From: Streptomyces beihaiensis
GTDB lineage: Bacteria > Actinomycetota > Actinomycetes > Streptomycetales > Streptomycetaceae
Assembly: GCF_026274175.1 (NCBI RefSeq)
Contig: NZ_JAPHNL010000146.1
Coordinates: 1 to 64,000 of the forward strand
Direction of reading: 5' to 3'
DNA: 64,000 nucleotides
Shown here in pieces: positions 52,248-61,124 of the stretch. The notes beneath the pieces were generated by a model. That model had not been told where the DNA came from. It searched no databases and saw only the letters and a program-made list of their open reading frames with translations. The position numbers were made by a program, and so were the translations under genes. Position 1 is the stretch's first letter. Each line of letters opens with the position of its first letter.

Positions 52248-54196
52248 TGAGTGTGGTGGAGCGGCAGCAGTGGGATGTTGTCGTGATCGGCGCCGGGGGC
52301 GCCGGGCTGAGGGCGGCGATCGAGGCCCGCGAGAACGGCGCTCGCACGGCGGTGATCTGCAAGTCCCTGTTCGGCAAGGCCCATACGGTGATGGCCGAGG
52401 GCGGCATCGCGGCCGCCATGGGCAATGTGAACTCCGGCGACAACTGGCAGGTGCACTTCCGCGACACCATGCGCGGCGGCAAGTTCCTCAACCAGTGGCG
52501 GATGGCCGAGCTGCACGCGAAGGAGGCCCCGGACCGGGTCTGGGAGCTGGAGACGTGGGGCGCGCTCTTCGACCGCACGAAGGACGGCCGGATCTCGCAG
52601 CGCAACTTCGGCGGGCACGAGTATCCGCGGCTCGCGCACGTGGGCGACCGTACGGGTCTTGAACTGATCCGCACACTGCAGCAGAAGGTCGTCGCGCTCC
52701 AGCAGGAGGACCACGCGGAGAGCGGGGACCACGAGGCGAACCTCAAGGTCTTTCAGGAGTGCACCGTCACCCGTGTGCTGACGGGTGACGACGGCCGCGT
52801 CCGCGGTGTGTTCTGCTACGAGCGCGAGAGCGGCCGCTTCTTCGTGATCGAGGCGCCGAGCGTCGTGCTCGCCACCGGCGGCATCGGCAAGTCGTTCAAG
52901 GTGACCTCCAACTCGTGGGAGTACACCGGTGACGGGCACGCCCTGGCGCTGCTGGCCGGTGCCCCGCTGCTGAACATGGAGTTCGTGCAGTTCCATCCGA
53001 CGGGTATGGTCTGGCCGCCGTCCGTGAAGGGCATCCTCGTCACCGAGTCGGTGCGCGGCGACGGCGGTGTCCTGAGGAACTCCGACGGCAAGCGGTTCAT
53101 GTTCGACTACGTCCCCGACGTCTTCAAGGAGAAGTACGCGGAGTCGGAGGACGAGGGCGACCGCTGGTACGACGACCCGGACCACAACCGCCGCCCGCCC
53201 GAACTGCTGCCGCGCGACGAGGTGGCGCGGGCCATCAACGCCGAGGTGAAGGCGGGGCGCGGATCGCCGCACGGCGGGGTGTTCCTCGACGTGTCGACGC
53301 GGATGCCCGCCGACGTCATCCGGCGGCGACTGCCGTCCATGTACCACCAGTTCAAGGAGCTGGCGGACGTCGACATCACCGCCGAGGCGATGGAGGTCGG
53401 GCCGACCTGCCACTACGTGATGGGCGGTGTCGCGGTCGACTCCGACTCGGCGGCGGCGCGCGGCGTGCCGGGGCTGTTCGCCGCCGGGGAGGTGGCGGGC
53501 GGCATGCACGGTTCCAACCGGCTCGGCGGCAACTCGCTCTCCGACCTGCTGGTGTTCGGGCGCCGGGCCGGGCTGCACGCGGCCCGGTACGCGGCCGAGT
53601 CACCGGCCGATGACCGCCCGACCGTCACCGACGAGCAGATCGACACGGCGTCGGCCGAGGCGCTGAGGCCCTTCTCGGCGGAGGCGGAGACCCGGAGCGA
53701 GGAGCCGGGCACCGCGCCCGAGAACCCGTACACGCTGCACCAGGAGCTCCAGCAGACCATGAACGACCTGGTCGGCATCATCCGCCGCGAGGGCGAGATG
53801 GAGGAGGCGCTGCGCAAGCTCGCCGATCTGCGGGTGCGGGCGCGCCGGGCCGGGGTGGAGGGCCACCGGCAGTTCAACCCCGGCTGGCATCTCGCCCTGG
53901 ACCTGCGGAACATGCTGCTGGTCAGCGAGTGCATCGCGCGTGCCGCCCTGGAGCGCACGGAGTCGCGCGGCGGGCACACCCGCGAGGACCGCCCTGGCAT
54001 GGACCGGTCCTGGCGCCGGGTGAACCTGCTGTGCCGCCTGCGCGAGAGCGGCGCCGGTGTGGCCGCCGCCGATCCGGCGCGAGGGCAGATCCGGCTGGAG
54101 CGCGACACCCCCGAACCGATCCGCCCCGACCTGCTCGCCCTCTTCGAGAAGGAGGAGCTGGTGAAGTACCTGTCCGAAGAGGAGCTGTTCGATTGA
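52247..54196 (+). CDS. sdhA: succinate dehydrogenase/fumarate reductase flavoprotein subunit
   Basis: The protein has 649 residues. FAD-binding VVVIGAGGAGLRAA is near the start, GKAHTVMAEGGIAAAMGN surrounds the flavin-linked His, and VQFHPTGM plus ESVRGDGGVLRNSDGKRFM line the active site. GEVAGGMHGSNRLGGNSLSD closes the FAD site. It oxidises succinate at the inner face of the membrane. Its ATG lies in the TGATG overlap with sdhC and its stop overlaps the sdhB start. Confidence 0.96.
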   Translation: MSVVERQQWDVVVIGAGGAGLRAAIEARENGARTAVICKSLFGKAHTVMAEGGIAAAMGNVNSGDNWQVHFRDTMRGGKFLNQWRMAELHAKEAPDRVWELETWGALFDRTKDGRISQRNFGGHEYPRLAHVGDRTGLELIRTLQQKVVALQQEDHAESGDHEANLKVFQECTVTRVLTGDDGRVRGVFCYERESGRFFVIEAPSVVLATGGIGKSFKVTSNSWEYTGDGHALALLAGAPLLNMEFVQFHPTGMVWPPSVKGILVTESVRGDGGVLRNSDGKRFMFDYVPDVFKEKYAESEDEGDRWYDDPDHNRRPPELLPRDEVARAINAEVKAGRGSPHGGVFLDVSTRMPADVIRRRLPSMYHQFKELADVDITAEAMEVGPTCHYVMGGVAVDSDSAAARGVPGLFAAGEVAGGMHGSNRLGGNSLSDLLVFGRRAGLHAARYAAESPADDRPTVTDEQIDTASAEALRPFSAEAETRSEEPGTAPENPYTLHQELQQTMNDLVGIIRREGEMEEALRKLADLRVRARRAGVEGHRQFNPGWHLALDLRNMLLVSECIARAALERTESRGGHTREDRPGMDRSWRRVNLLCRLRESGAGVAAADPARGQIRLERDTPEPIRPDLLALFEKEELVKYLSEEELFD

Positions 54197-54966
54197 GTAC
54201 CTACGAGGCCCGCTTCAAGGTGTGGCGCGGGGACCAGGACGGCGGCGGCCTGAAGGACTTCCGGGTCGAGGTGAACGACGGGGAGGTCGTCCTCGACATC
54301 ATCCACCGCCTCCAGTCGACGCAGGCCCCCGACCTCGCGGTCCGCTGGAACTGCAAGGCGGGCAAGTGCGGTTCGTGCTCCGCGGAGATCAACGGCCGCC
54401 CGCGCCTGATGTGCATGACCCGCATGTCGGTCTTCGGCCGCGACGACACGATCACGGTGACACCGCTGCGGACGTTCCCCGTCGTACGGGACCTGGTGAC
54501 GGACGTCGGCTTCAACTACGCGAAGGCGCGGGAGGTTCCGGCGTTCGTGCCGCCGCGGGACGTCGGGCCGGGCGAGTACCGGATGATGCAGGAGGACGTC
54601 GACCGGCCGCAGGAGTTCCGTAAGTGCATCGAGTGTTTCCTGTGCCAGGACACCTGTCATGTGGTCCGTGACCACGAGGAGAACAAGACGGCGTTCGCCG
54701 GGCCGCGCTTCCTGATGCGCGTCGCGGAACTCGACATGCATCCGCTGGACGCCGCCGCCGACAGCGGTCTGGACCGCAAGACGGCCGCCCAGGAGGAACA
54801 CGGGCTCGGCTACTGCAACATCACCAAGTGCTGTACGGAGGTCTGCCCCGAGGGCATCAGGATCACGGACAACGCGCTGATCCCGATGAAGGAGCGCGCG
54901 GCCGACCGCAAGTACGACCCGCTGGTGTGGCTCGGATCGAAGATCAGGAGGCGTTCTTCTTCGTAG
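54193..54966 (+). CDS. sdhB: succinate dehydrogenase iron-sulfur subunit
   Basis: The protein has 257 residues. Cys54, 59, 62 and 74 bind [2Fe-2S]; Cys145, 148, 151 with Cys218 fit [4Fe-4S]; Cys155, 208 and 214 fit [3Fe-4S]. The TTG start lies in a TTGA overlap with the sdhA stop, so all three sdh genes are translationally linked. The 3' end overlaps the convergent small membrane protein gene by 23 bases. Confidence 0.95.
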   Translation: MSTYEARFKVWRGDQDGGGLKDFRVEVNDGEVVLDIIHRLQSTQAPDLAVRWNCKAGKCGSCSAEINGRPRLMCMTRMSVFGRDDTITVTPLRTFPVVRDLVTDVGFNYAKAREVPAFVPPRDVGPGEYRMMQEDVDRPQEFRKCIECFLCQDTCHVVRDHEENKTAFAGPRFLMRVAELDMHPLDAAADSGLDRKTAAQEEHGLGYCNITKCCTEVCPEGIRITDNALIPMKERAADRKYDPLVWLGSKIRRRSSS

Positions 54967-55258
54967 TGGCCGGGCCGGCACGGCCGGGCCGCTGGGCGAG
55001 TGTCTGGAAGATCAGCGCGCCGAAGAACACGGACCAGCAGAGCCAGGGCAGGGGGCCGTAGTGCCCGGGGTACGGCCCCAGGAAGAAGAACAGCCCTCCG
55101 CTGACCGCGGCGACGACGCAGCCGGCCCCCCACAGCCTCGGGCGCAGTACCCGGGTCCGCCCCCAGGGCGCGACCCAGCCGGTGACGATGCTGACGACCC
55201 CCACGACGCCGAGCAGACCGAAGACCCCGGCGCCCGCCACTCCCAGGAATATGTGCAT
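54944..55258 (-). CDS. small three-helix membrane protein
   Basis: The protein has about 104 residues. Hydrophobic segments are MHIFLGVAGAGVFGLLGVVG, LWGAGCVVAAVSGGLFFFLG and WLCWSVFFGALIFQTLA, followed by a basic tail. I do not recognise a family. ATG 55258 is used; an ATG four codons upstream is possible. It lies directly behind the GH18-like gene on the same strand and overlaps sdhB convergently. Confidence 0.7.
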   Translation of the reverse strand: MHIFLGVAGAGVFGLLGVVGVVSIVTGWVAPWGRTRVLRPRLWGAGCVVAAVSGGLFFFLGPYPGHYGPLPWLCWSVFFGALIFQTLAQRPGRAGPATTKKNAS

Positions 55259-55289
55259 GGCGCTCAGCATGCCACGGTCGGGGGCCGCG

Positions 55290-56633
55290 TCATCCGACCC
55301 AGTCACGACGGTACGCGCGCCAGTCCGCCTCGGTCGCCGCGAAGTCGACGTACAGGGCGACGCCGAAGCGCTGTCGGTCCACGTCGGTACGGGTCAGGCC
55401 GAGGCGTACGCCGCGGACGGCGGCCGGGACGGTCTCTGCCGCGCCGCGGTGGCCGAAACGGTTCTCGTGGAAGAAGGGCAGGCCCATCAGCAGATCCGTG
55501 GTGGGCGGGGTGACTTCGAGCGCGAGTGAGGTCTGCTGGGCGACGTAACCGCCGTACGTGCTCCGCCACTGCTGCATGGTGTCGTACGACATGACGGCGA
55601 TCTGGTCGACCCGGCGCGCCACCTGCCCGAAGAACGCCTGGGACCACCACTTGGGGTGCCCGGTGACGACTCCGGCGACGGCGTGCAGGCCGGGCAGCGG
55701 GTCGATCTGGTGGGAGGCGACGGACAGGACGGCGTGGCGGGCGCCGGTCAGGCCGTGCAGTGTGCCGAGGAGGTCGAGGTAGTGCCGGTCGCCGGAGTGC
55801 ACCGGCTCCAGGTCGAAGTGGACGCCGTCGAACCCGGCGTCGAGGACCTGCCGGGCGGAGCGGACGACGGCGGCGCGGGTGGCGGGCCGTTCGAGACGCA
55901 TGCCGTCGGGCCCTTCCGTGGCCAGCACGTCGCCGAGCCATGCCTGTACGCGTACGCCGGGGAGCTCACGGTGGACGGCGGTGATGAGGTGGCCGGCCCT
56001 CGGGTGGGCGGAGGCGGGCAGCGTGCCGTCGTGCTCCAACGGGCCCGCGTGCACGTACAGGTCACGTATCCCGGTGGTGCGCAGGCGGCGGGCGAGCGCG
56101 GTGATGTCGGCGTCGCTCTTGCGGCCGTCGACCCAGGCGTGACCGAGCCAGATCGCGTCGCGGTGCCGGGTGGTGGCGCCGGTGCCTTCGGCGATTGGGC
56201 CGGTGTAGTTCAGGCGCAGGGCGATCTGGGTGGCGAGGAGGGGCAGGAGGAGGGCGAGGACGAGGCCGATCGCTGCCCAGCGGATGCGGTGAGGTCTCCG
56301 GCGGGGCTTCGCCCCGCCGGACTCGCCACCGCTGCCGGTCGAGGTCTCATCGGCCTCTGCGGGCCGTGAGCCCTCCTCGCGCAGTTCCCCGCGCCCCCGC
56401 ACACCACCGCCAGCCGCCGAACTCCCGTCGGTCTCAGCGGGCCTCGGCCCCTCCTCGCACAGCTCCCCACGCCCCTTGTGGGGCGTGGGCCCTGCGGCGT
56501 CTCGGTGCGGTTCCGGGGGGCTGGGCAGGGTGGCGGCCGGGGCGGGCGGGTGGGCGTCGGGGCTGTGGGGAGGGATGGGAGGGGGCTGTCCCGGTTGCGC
56601 CTCGCCGTCAGGCTCCCGCTCTGCCGGTTCCAT
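55290..56633 (-). CDS. membrane-anchored GH18-like protein with repeat-derived N-terminal arm
   Basis: The protein has 447 residues. Residues 1 to about 115 are Pro/Glu/Gly-rich with two related blocks (GRGELCEEGPRPAETDG and GRGELREEGSRPAEADE). These derive from DNA repeats at 56378-56490. One membrane helix follows (IRWAAIGLVLALLLPLLATQ). The extracellular part resembles a TIM barrel; GFDGVHFDLEPV looks like the GH18 DxxDxDxE region with Glu as possible acid, and QIAVMSYDTM matches the later barrel strand. A chitinase-like or sugar-binding role is inferred and not certain. Confidence 0.78.
   Translation of the reverse strand: MEPAEREPDGEAQPGQPPPIPPHSPDAHPPAPAATLPSPPEPHRDAAGPTPHKGRGELCEEGPRPAETDGSSAAGGGVRGRGELREEGSRPAEADETSTGSGGESGGAKPRRRPHRIRWAAIGLVLALLLPLLATQIALRLNYTGPIAEGTGATTRHRDAIWLGHAWVDGRKSDADITALARRLRTTGIRDLYVHAGPLEHDGTLPASAHPRAGHLITAVHRELPGVRVQAWLGDVLATEGPDGMRLERPATRAAVVRSARQVLDAGFDGVHFDLEPVHSGDRHYLDLLGTLHGLTGARHAVLSVASHQIDPLPGLHAVAGVVTGHPKWWSQAFFGQVARRVDQIAVMSYDTMQQWRSTYGGYVAQQTSLALEVTPPTTDLLMGLPFFHENRFGHRGAAETVPAAVRGVRLGLTRTDVDRQRFGVALYVDFAATEADWRAYRRDWVG
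56378..56490. repeat. REP-like palindromic repeats inside a coding sequence
   Basis: GCGCAGTTCCCCGCGCCC near 56378 and a diverged copy with a palindrome CCCACGCCCC-TTGT-GGGGCGTGGG near 56467-56490 resemble the abundant GC-rich intergenic palindromes of Streptomyces. They lie in frame within the disordered arm of the GH18-like protein and encode the GRGEL repeat. Confidence 0.65.
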
Positions 56634-56710
56634 TGCGGCCCCTCCCAGGTGTCACCGGTGTTGCCAGTGTTGACGGTCGGGCCGACCGCGCGGTTGCGTA
56701 CCGACGGGCG

Positions 56711-59344
56711 TCAGAAGAGGCTGAGCAGGGCCTCCGTCGGGTCGGCCAGGCCCGAGTCGCCGTCGGGGAGCGGGAGTTCGAACCACACCGTCTTGCCGCG
56801 CGGCGTGCGCCGCGAGCCCCAGGACGCGCTGAGCAGTCCGACGAGCTGGAGGCCACGCCCGCCCTCGTCGGTGTCGCGGGCGCGGCGGCGACGCGGCTGC
56901 ACGAGGCCCGCGTCCCACACCTCGCACACCATCGTCCGGTCCAGCAGCAGGCGGAGCCTGATCTCGCCCTCGCCGTAGCGCAGTGCGTTCGTGACCAGTT
57001 CGCTCACCAGGAGTTCCGCCGTGTCCACCAAGGGATCGAGGTCCCAGTCGAGCAGTTGCGCCCGCGCGTACTCACGGGCGCGGCCCACCGACTTGGGCTC
57101 GCGCGGCAGCGTCCAGTCGCCGACGTGGTCGCCGGGCAGACCCTGTACGCGGGCCATGAGCAGCGCGATGTCGTCCTCGCCATGGTGGATGTCGAGGGTG
57201 CTCAGAACGTGGTCGCAGACGTCTTCCAGGCCCGGCGCCGCGCCGTCGAGCGCGGCGCGGAACGCGGCGAGCCCCTCGTCGAGCGGGTGGTCGCGGGACT
57301 CGACGAGGCCGTCGGTGTAGAGGGCGAGGAGGCCGCCCTCCGGCAGCTCCACCTCGACCTCCTCGAAGGGTTCGCCGCCCACGCCGAGCGGCATGCCGGG
57401 CGGCACGTCCAGCATGAGTGCGCCGGACTCGGGTTCGACGAGGACGGGCGGCAGGTGACCCGCGTTGGCGAAGGTGCAGCGGCGGGTGACAGAGTCGTAG
57501 ACGGCGTAGACGCAGGTGGCGAGGTAGACCTCCGAGAGGTCCTCGGCCGACGCCGTGGCACCGGAGCCGCGCGGGCTCCGGGGCGGCGCCTGGCCGCCGC
57601 CGGGCGTTCCGAGACCGCGCGCGATCTCGTCCAGCGCGCTGAGCACTTCCGCCGGTTCGAGGTCGAGCAGCGCCAACGTACGTACGGCGGTGCGCAGTTC
57701 GCCCATGGCGACGGCGGCACGCAGGCCACGGCCCATGACGTCGCCGACGACCAGCGCGGTGCGGTGGCCGGGCAGTTCGATGACGTCGAACCAGTCGCCG
57801 CCGACCTCGGTCGCCGCGTTGCCCGGCAGGTAGCGGCAGGCGATGTCGAGGCCCGCCGCCTCCGGATCGTCCGGCGGCAGCAGGGAGCGCTGAAGGATCA
57901 GGGCGCGCTCGTGCTCGCGGCGGTACAGGCGGGCGTTGTCGATGCAGACCGCGGCACGGGCGGCCAGCTCCACGGCGAGCGCCCGGTCGCGCTCGTTGAA
58001 CGGCTCACTGCCCTTCGTACGGGAGAACTGCACGAGCCCGACGACCGTGTCACGCGCGACCATCGGCACGGCGAGCGTGGACCGCACCAGGTCGCCGGGT
58101 TGCGTGGGCAGCAGTTTGGGCCGTGCGGTGCGCAGGGCGTGCGCGGGCGCGGAGTTGAACGGGAAGCGGTGCACCGCCCCCACGTCGACCGGCTCCTCGC
58201 CGCCCAGGTCGAGGAAGGGCACGTCGGCGACGGCGCTGGCGGCGGCGACGCGGCGCAACTCGGCGCTGCCGTCCGCGAGCCCGTGCCCGACGAGGGTCGT
58301 CTCGTCGCCCGCGAGCAGCACCTGGTAGAGGTCGACGGAGGCCAGGTCGCAGAAGCCGGGCACCACCACGTCGAGGAGTTCGCGGGCGGTCGTCTCCAGG
58401 TCGAGGGAGGTGCCGATGCGGGCGCCCGCGTCGTTGAGCAGCGCGAGGTTGCGGCGGGCGTGGGCGGCCTCGCGGGCGGCGGCGTGCCGCCGGGTGACGT
58501 CGGTGGCGAGCCCGGCGACCCCGATGGGGCGGCCCGAACCGCTGTGCACGCGGTACAGGTTGATGGACCAGTGGCGCCGCTCGGGCGAGTCCGGCGCGGG
58601 GCCGACCAGCTGCATCTCGGTGACGGCGTCGCCGGTCTCCAGGACCCGGCGCAGCGCGCCCTGTACACGGTCGGCCTCGTGGCGCGGCAGGTAGTCGTGG
58701 ACGGTGCGGCCGCGGTGGTCGGCGGCCTGACCTCCGAAGACGTCGGTGAAGGTGCGGTTGGCGCGCTGGACCTTGAGGTCGGTGCCGAACAGCAGGAAAC
58801 CGAAAGGCGACTGACCGAAGATCGCCTGCGAGGCGGCGAGGTCGGTCTCGATGTGGCGCAGCACCCGCACGTCCACGACGATGCAGACAGCGGCGCGCTC
58901 GCCGGACTCGGTGGTGGTCGGCATGACGTAGACCTCGGCGACGCCGGTCTGCGCGGGCGAGGGCTCCGCCTCGGGCGCGCGGAACGGGACGACGCCCGTC
59001 CACTCCCGTCCGTCGAGGATCTCCGCCATCTTGCGGTGCCCTTGTTCGCGCAGGTCGGCGGGGACGAACGCCTCGATGGGGTCCTTGCCCACGGCGTCCC
59101 GCGCGGCGATGCCCAGCAGCCGCTCGGCGCGCCTGCTCCACTGTTCGACCAGCCCGTCGGGGCCGATGGAGAACGAGGCGACCTTGATGTAGTCGTAGAT
59201 CGAACCCGGCGGGTCGGACTGCCAGATGTCGGCCCGTACCGACTGTGCGGGGCCCGCGGGCGCACCGCCTCGTCCGTCGTCCCGCGCCGACGCCGCGTCC
59301 GAGGGCTCCCCGGCCGCGTCGGCCTTCGCTGGTATCCCGCTCAC
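56711..59344 (-). CDS. PAS-PAS-GAF-SpoIIE phosphatase with C-terminal HATPase domain
   Basis: The protein has 877 residues. After a disordered start come two PAS domains (about 50-290, for example FGQSPFGFLLFGTDLKVQRA) and a GAF domain (about 300-460, IGTSLDLETTARELLDVVVP). The PP2C/SpoIIE phosphatase domain follows (about 480-705: GGDWFDVIEL, VGDVMGRGLRAA, HHGEDDIALL). It ends in an anti-sigma-type HATPase (about 725-860: LLVSELVTNALRYG, DEGGRGLQLVGLLS). It likely dephosphorylates an anti-sigma antagonist and may itself act as kinase, linking a sensed signal to a SigF/SigB-like pathway; partners are not in this window. GTG 59344 has GGAGGGG upstream. Confidence 0.93.
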   Translation of the reverse strand: MSGIPAKADAAGEPSDAASARDDGRGGAPAGPAQSVRADIWQSDPPGSIYDYIKVASFSIGPDGLVEQWSRRAERLLGIAARDAVGKDPIEAFVPADLREQGHRKMAEILDGREWTGVVPFRAPEAEPSPAQTGVAEVYVMPTTTESGERAAVCIVVDVRVLRHIETDLAASQAIFGQSPFGFLLFGTDLKVQRANRTFTDVFGGQAADHRGRTVHDYLPRHEADRVQGALRRVLETGDAVTEMQLVGPAPDSPERRHWSINLYRVHSGSGRPIGVAGLATDVTRRHAAAREAAHARRNLALLNDAGARIGTSLDLETTARELLDVVVPGFCDLASVDLYQVLLAGDETTLVGHGLADGSAELRRVAAASAVADVPFLDLGGEEPVDVGAVHRFPFNSAPAHALRTARPKLLPTQPGDLVRSTLAVPMVARDTVVGLVQFSRTKGSEPFNERDRALAVELAARAAVCIDNARLYRREHERALILQRSLLPPDDPEAAGLDIACRYLPGNAATEVGGDWFDVIELPGHRTALVVGDVMGRGLRAAVAMGELRTAVRTLALLDLEPAEVLSALDEIARGLGTPGGGQAPPRSPRGSGATASAEDLSEVYLATCVYAVYDSVTRRCTFANAGHLPPVLVEPESGALMLDVPPGMPLGVGGEPFEEVEVELPEGGLLALYTDGLVESRDHPLDEGLAAFRAALDGAAPGLEDVCDHVLSTLDIHHGEDDIALLMARVQGLPGDHVGDWTLPREPKSVGRAREYARAQLLDWDLDPLVDTAELLVSELVTNALRYGEGEIRLRLLLDRTMVCEVWDAGLVQPRRRRARDTDEGGRGLQLVGLLSASWGSRRTPRGKTVWFELPLPDGDSGLADPTEALLSLF

Positions 59345-59506
59345 GCGAACCGTCCCCTCCAGCTCACCGCGTCCGGCATCGGTCACCGGGGCGGCTGCCC
59401 GCAGTATCCAGCACTGCGGCGCCGCGCAACACGGTGTTCACGATCACACCACGCTCCCGGCGTGATTCAGCCTGCCGGGAACCGACTTTTTCCGTACCCA
59501 GACCGA

Positions 59507-59625
59507 GGGTGGGTCCACACGTGGGTCCGTGCGTCGGCCCATACGTGGGTCCATACGTGGGTCCATACGTGGGTCCATACGTGGTCCTCACGCGGGTCCT
59601 CAGGCGGGCCCACGCATGGGTCCGC
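59507..59625. repeat. about ten tandem copies of a 12-bp repeat upstream of the SpoIIE-type gene
   Basis: ACGTGGGTCCAT and variants repeat every 12 bases from 59507 to 59625; copies at 59543, 59555 and 59567 are perfect and one copy at 59579 is 11 bp. They fill most of the 327-base gap between the HATPase gene and the phosphatase gene, both on the minus strand, about 165-280 bases upstream of the phosphatase start. Confidence 0.92.
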
Positions 59626-59671
59626 ACGCCACCCGCGAAGTCCGCGGCTCGTGCTTTCGCCCTTACGTCTC

Positions 59672-60109
59672 CTAACCGGGCAGCGGCAGCTCGAACCACA
59701 CCGTCTTCCCGCCGGCGGCCCCGCCCTCGCACTTCGTCCCCCAGCGCCGCGACGCGCCCTCGACGAGTTGCAGGCCACGGCCGTGCTCGTCGTCGGGTGC
59801 GGCCACTCGGGCGCGGGGCGGGTCGGGCAGCGGGTCGGAGACTTCCACGAGCAGCGCGCCGGTGGCTTCGGACGGCCGGACGAGGCGCACCCCGATCGGT
59901 CCTGACGCATGCCGCAGGGAGTTGGTGACCAGCTCGCTGACCAGGAGCGTCGTGACGTCGGTGAGAGCGTCGAGGCCCCAGCCGGCGAGCTGCGCGCGGA
60001 CCGCGGCGCGAGCGCGGCGCACTGCCGTGGGGTCGGCGGGGAACGCCCATTCGGCACGGTCGCCGTCGCCGTGGAGCACGCCGATCACTCCCTCGCGTAC
60101 GACGTACAC
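59672..60109 (-). CDS. stand-alone HATPase_c anti-sigma-type ATP-binding protein
   Basis: The protein has up to 145 residues. EWAFPADPTAVRRARAAVRA is the usual start of this family, LLVSELVTNSLRHASGPIGV holds the N-box, and DDEHGRGLQLVEGASRRWG the G-box. It ends GGKTVWFELPLPG, nearly identical to the end of the phosphatase's HATPase domain, which suggests a shared origin. GTG 60109 is used; a GTG at 60079 with GAGGGAG upstream is also plausible. It probably regulates an anti-sigma factor antagonist or sigma factor. Confidence 0.85.
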   Translation of the reverse strand: MYVVREGVIGVLHGDGDRAEWAFPADPTAVRRARAAVRAQLAGWGLDALTDVTTLLVSELVTNSLRHASGPIGVRLVRPSEATGALLVEVSDPLPDPPRARVAAPDDEHGRGLQLVEGASRRWGTKCEGGAAGGKTVWFELPLPG

Positions 60110-60135
60110 TCTGCCCGGTTTCTTCGGATTAGTAG

Positions 60136-60156
60136 GGGTATACCCGGATCTCCGGG
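60136..60156. promoter_or_regulatory. overlapping palindromes in the HATPase gene promoter
   Basis: GGGTATACCC (60136-60145) is a perfect 10-bp palindrome and overlaps a second, CCCGGATCTCCGGG (60143-60156). They lie 27-47 bases upstream of the GTG at 60109, next to TACTAAT on the minus strand, so they may form an operator over the promoter. Confidence 0.4.
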
Positions 60157-60186
60157 CCCAGTACCGCGTCACGGTCCAGTACCCCG

Positions 60187-60588
60187 TCAGGCGAGTTCGC
60201 CACGGGACTTGAGAGTGTCGAAGAGCAGTTGGTCGACAGGAGGCACCCGGTCCCGGTCCGCGCACGAGAACCAGGCCACCTCCTCGATCTCGCTGCTCGG
60301 CCTCAGTTCTCCCTGGTACTCGGCGGTGTAGCAGGCCATCCGCACCACCACACCCGCCGGGAGACCCGGCCCGCCCGCCTCGTACGTACCCACATGGGCG
60401 ACCGTTTTCGGGTCGAGCAGGACCGTCAGCTCCTCCTTGATCTCGCGCACCAGCGTCTCCAGGTCGCTCTCCGCGCCTTCCCGCTTGCCGCCGGGGACGT
60501 AGAAGACGTCCTTGCCGCGTGGCCGCGCGCAGAGGATCCTGCCACCCTCGGCCCGCACCCAGGCCACCGTGTCGATCAGGCCCGACAT
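60187..60588 (-). CDS. Nudix hydrolase
   Basis: The protein has 133 residues. The Nudix box reads GKREGAESDLETLVREIKEE, with G, E, RE and EE in register; the usual Gly after the EE is replaced by Thr (EELTV), a mild departure. The protein starts LIDTVAWVRAEGGRILCARP. Such enzymes cleave nucleoside diphosphate derivatives; the substrate is unknown. ATG 60588 (or GTG 60591) follows GGAG. It lies upstream of the HATPase gene on the same strand. Confidence 0.92.
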   Translation of the reverse strand: MSGLIDTVAWVRAEGGRILCARPRGKDVFYVPGGKREGAESDLETLVREIKEELTVLLDPKTVAHVGTYEAGGPGLPAGVVVRMACYTAEYQGELRPSSEIEEVAWFSCADRDRVPPVDQLLFDTLKSRGELA

Positions 60589-60673
60589 CACTCACTCCGC
60601 CTTCGTCGTCGTTGCCCGCCAGACCTTAGCGGCAGCACCACGTCGTGCTCGTGGGGCCGCCCCGGGCGAGGCC

Positions 60674-60700
60674 CTGACAGGGCGCCGGCGCGGCTATAGT
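60674..60700 (+). promoter_or_regulatory. candidate promoter CTGACA / TATAGT
   Basis: CTGACA at 60674-60679 and TATAGT at 60695-60700 are 15 bases apart, short of the usual 17-18. They lie 119 bases upstream of the GTG at 60819. Confidence 0.35.
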
Positions 60701-60818
60701 GCGCCCGGCGGCCGACGCCGGCCGGGCCCGCGCGCAGCACTGGCGCACCGGCCCCCCGTCTCCCCACCGTCCGCTCGCCTTCCGTCACCCGTTCCTCCTC
60801 CCCTGCCTAAGAGGACCT

Positions 60819-61100
60819 GTGCCCAAGCGCCCCCTGCCCAGATCCCGTTACATCGCCCTGTCCGCCGCCGCCGTGGCCAGGGCGGAGGCGAACGGCGTCC
60901 CGGGCCTGCCGGACGCGCTGTGGTACGCCACGTACGACGGCAACGACACCACAAGCGCCGACTTCCCCTTCTCCCCGGCCCTGTGGTCCGGTCACCGCCG
61001 CGGCCACCAGTACGCGGTGGGCGAGCGCGAGACGTACGGCGGAGCCACCGTCACCGTCGACCACGACGCCTGGGACGCTCCGGTCGCGGTCGTCGGCTGA
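60819..61100 (+). CDS. small protein of unknown function
   Basis: The protein has 93 residues: VPKRPLPRSRYIALSAAAVA, then NGVPGLPDALWYATYDGNDT, and a His/Glu/Tyr-containing middle (GHRRGHQYAVGERETYGGAT). No signal peptide or membrane helix is clear. I do not recognise a family. The GTG follows GAGGA. The gene is bounded by a Nudix gene on one side and a convergent PH-like gene on the other. Confidence 0.6.
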   Translation: MPKRPLPRSRYIALSAAAVARAEANGVPGLPDALWYATYDGNDTTSADFPFSPALWSGHRRGHQYAVGERETYGGATVTVDHDAWDAPVAVVG

Positions 61101-61124
61101 GAGCCGGCCGTCCGGCCCGCGCGC

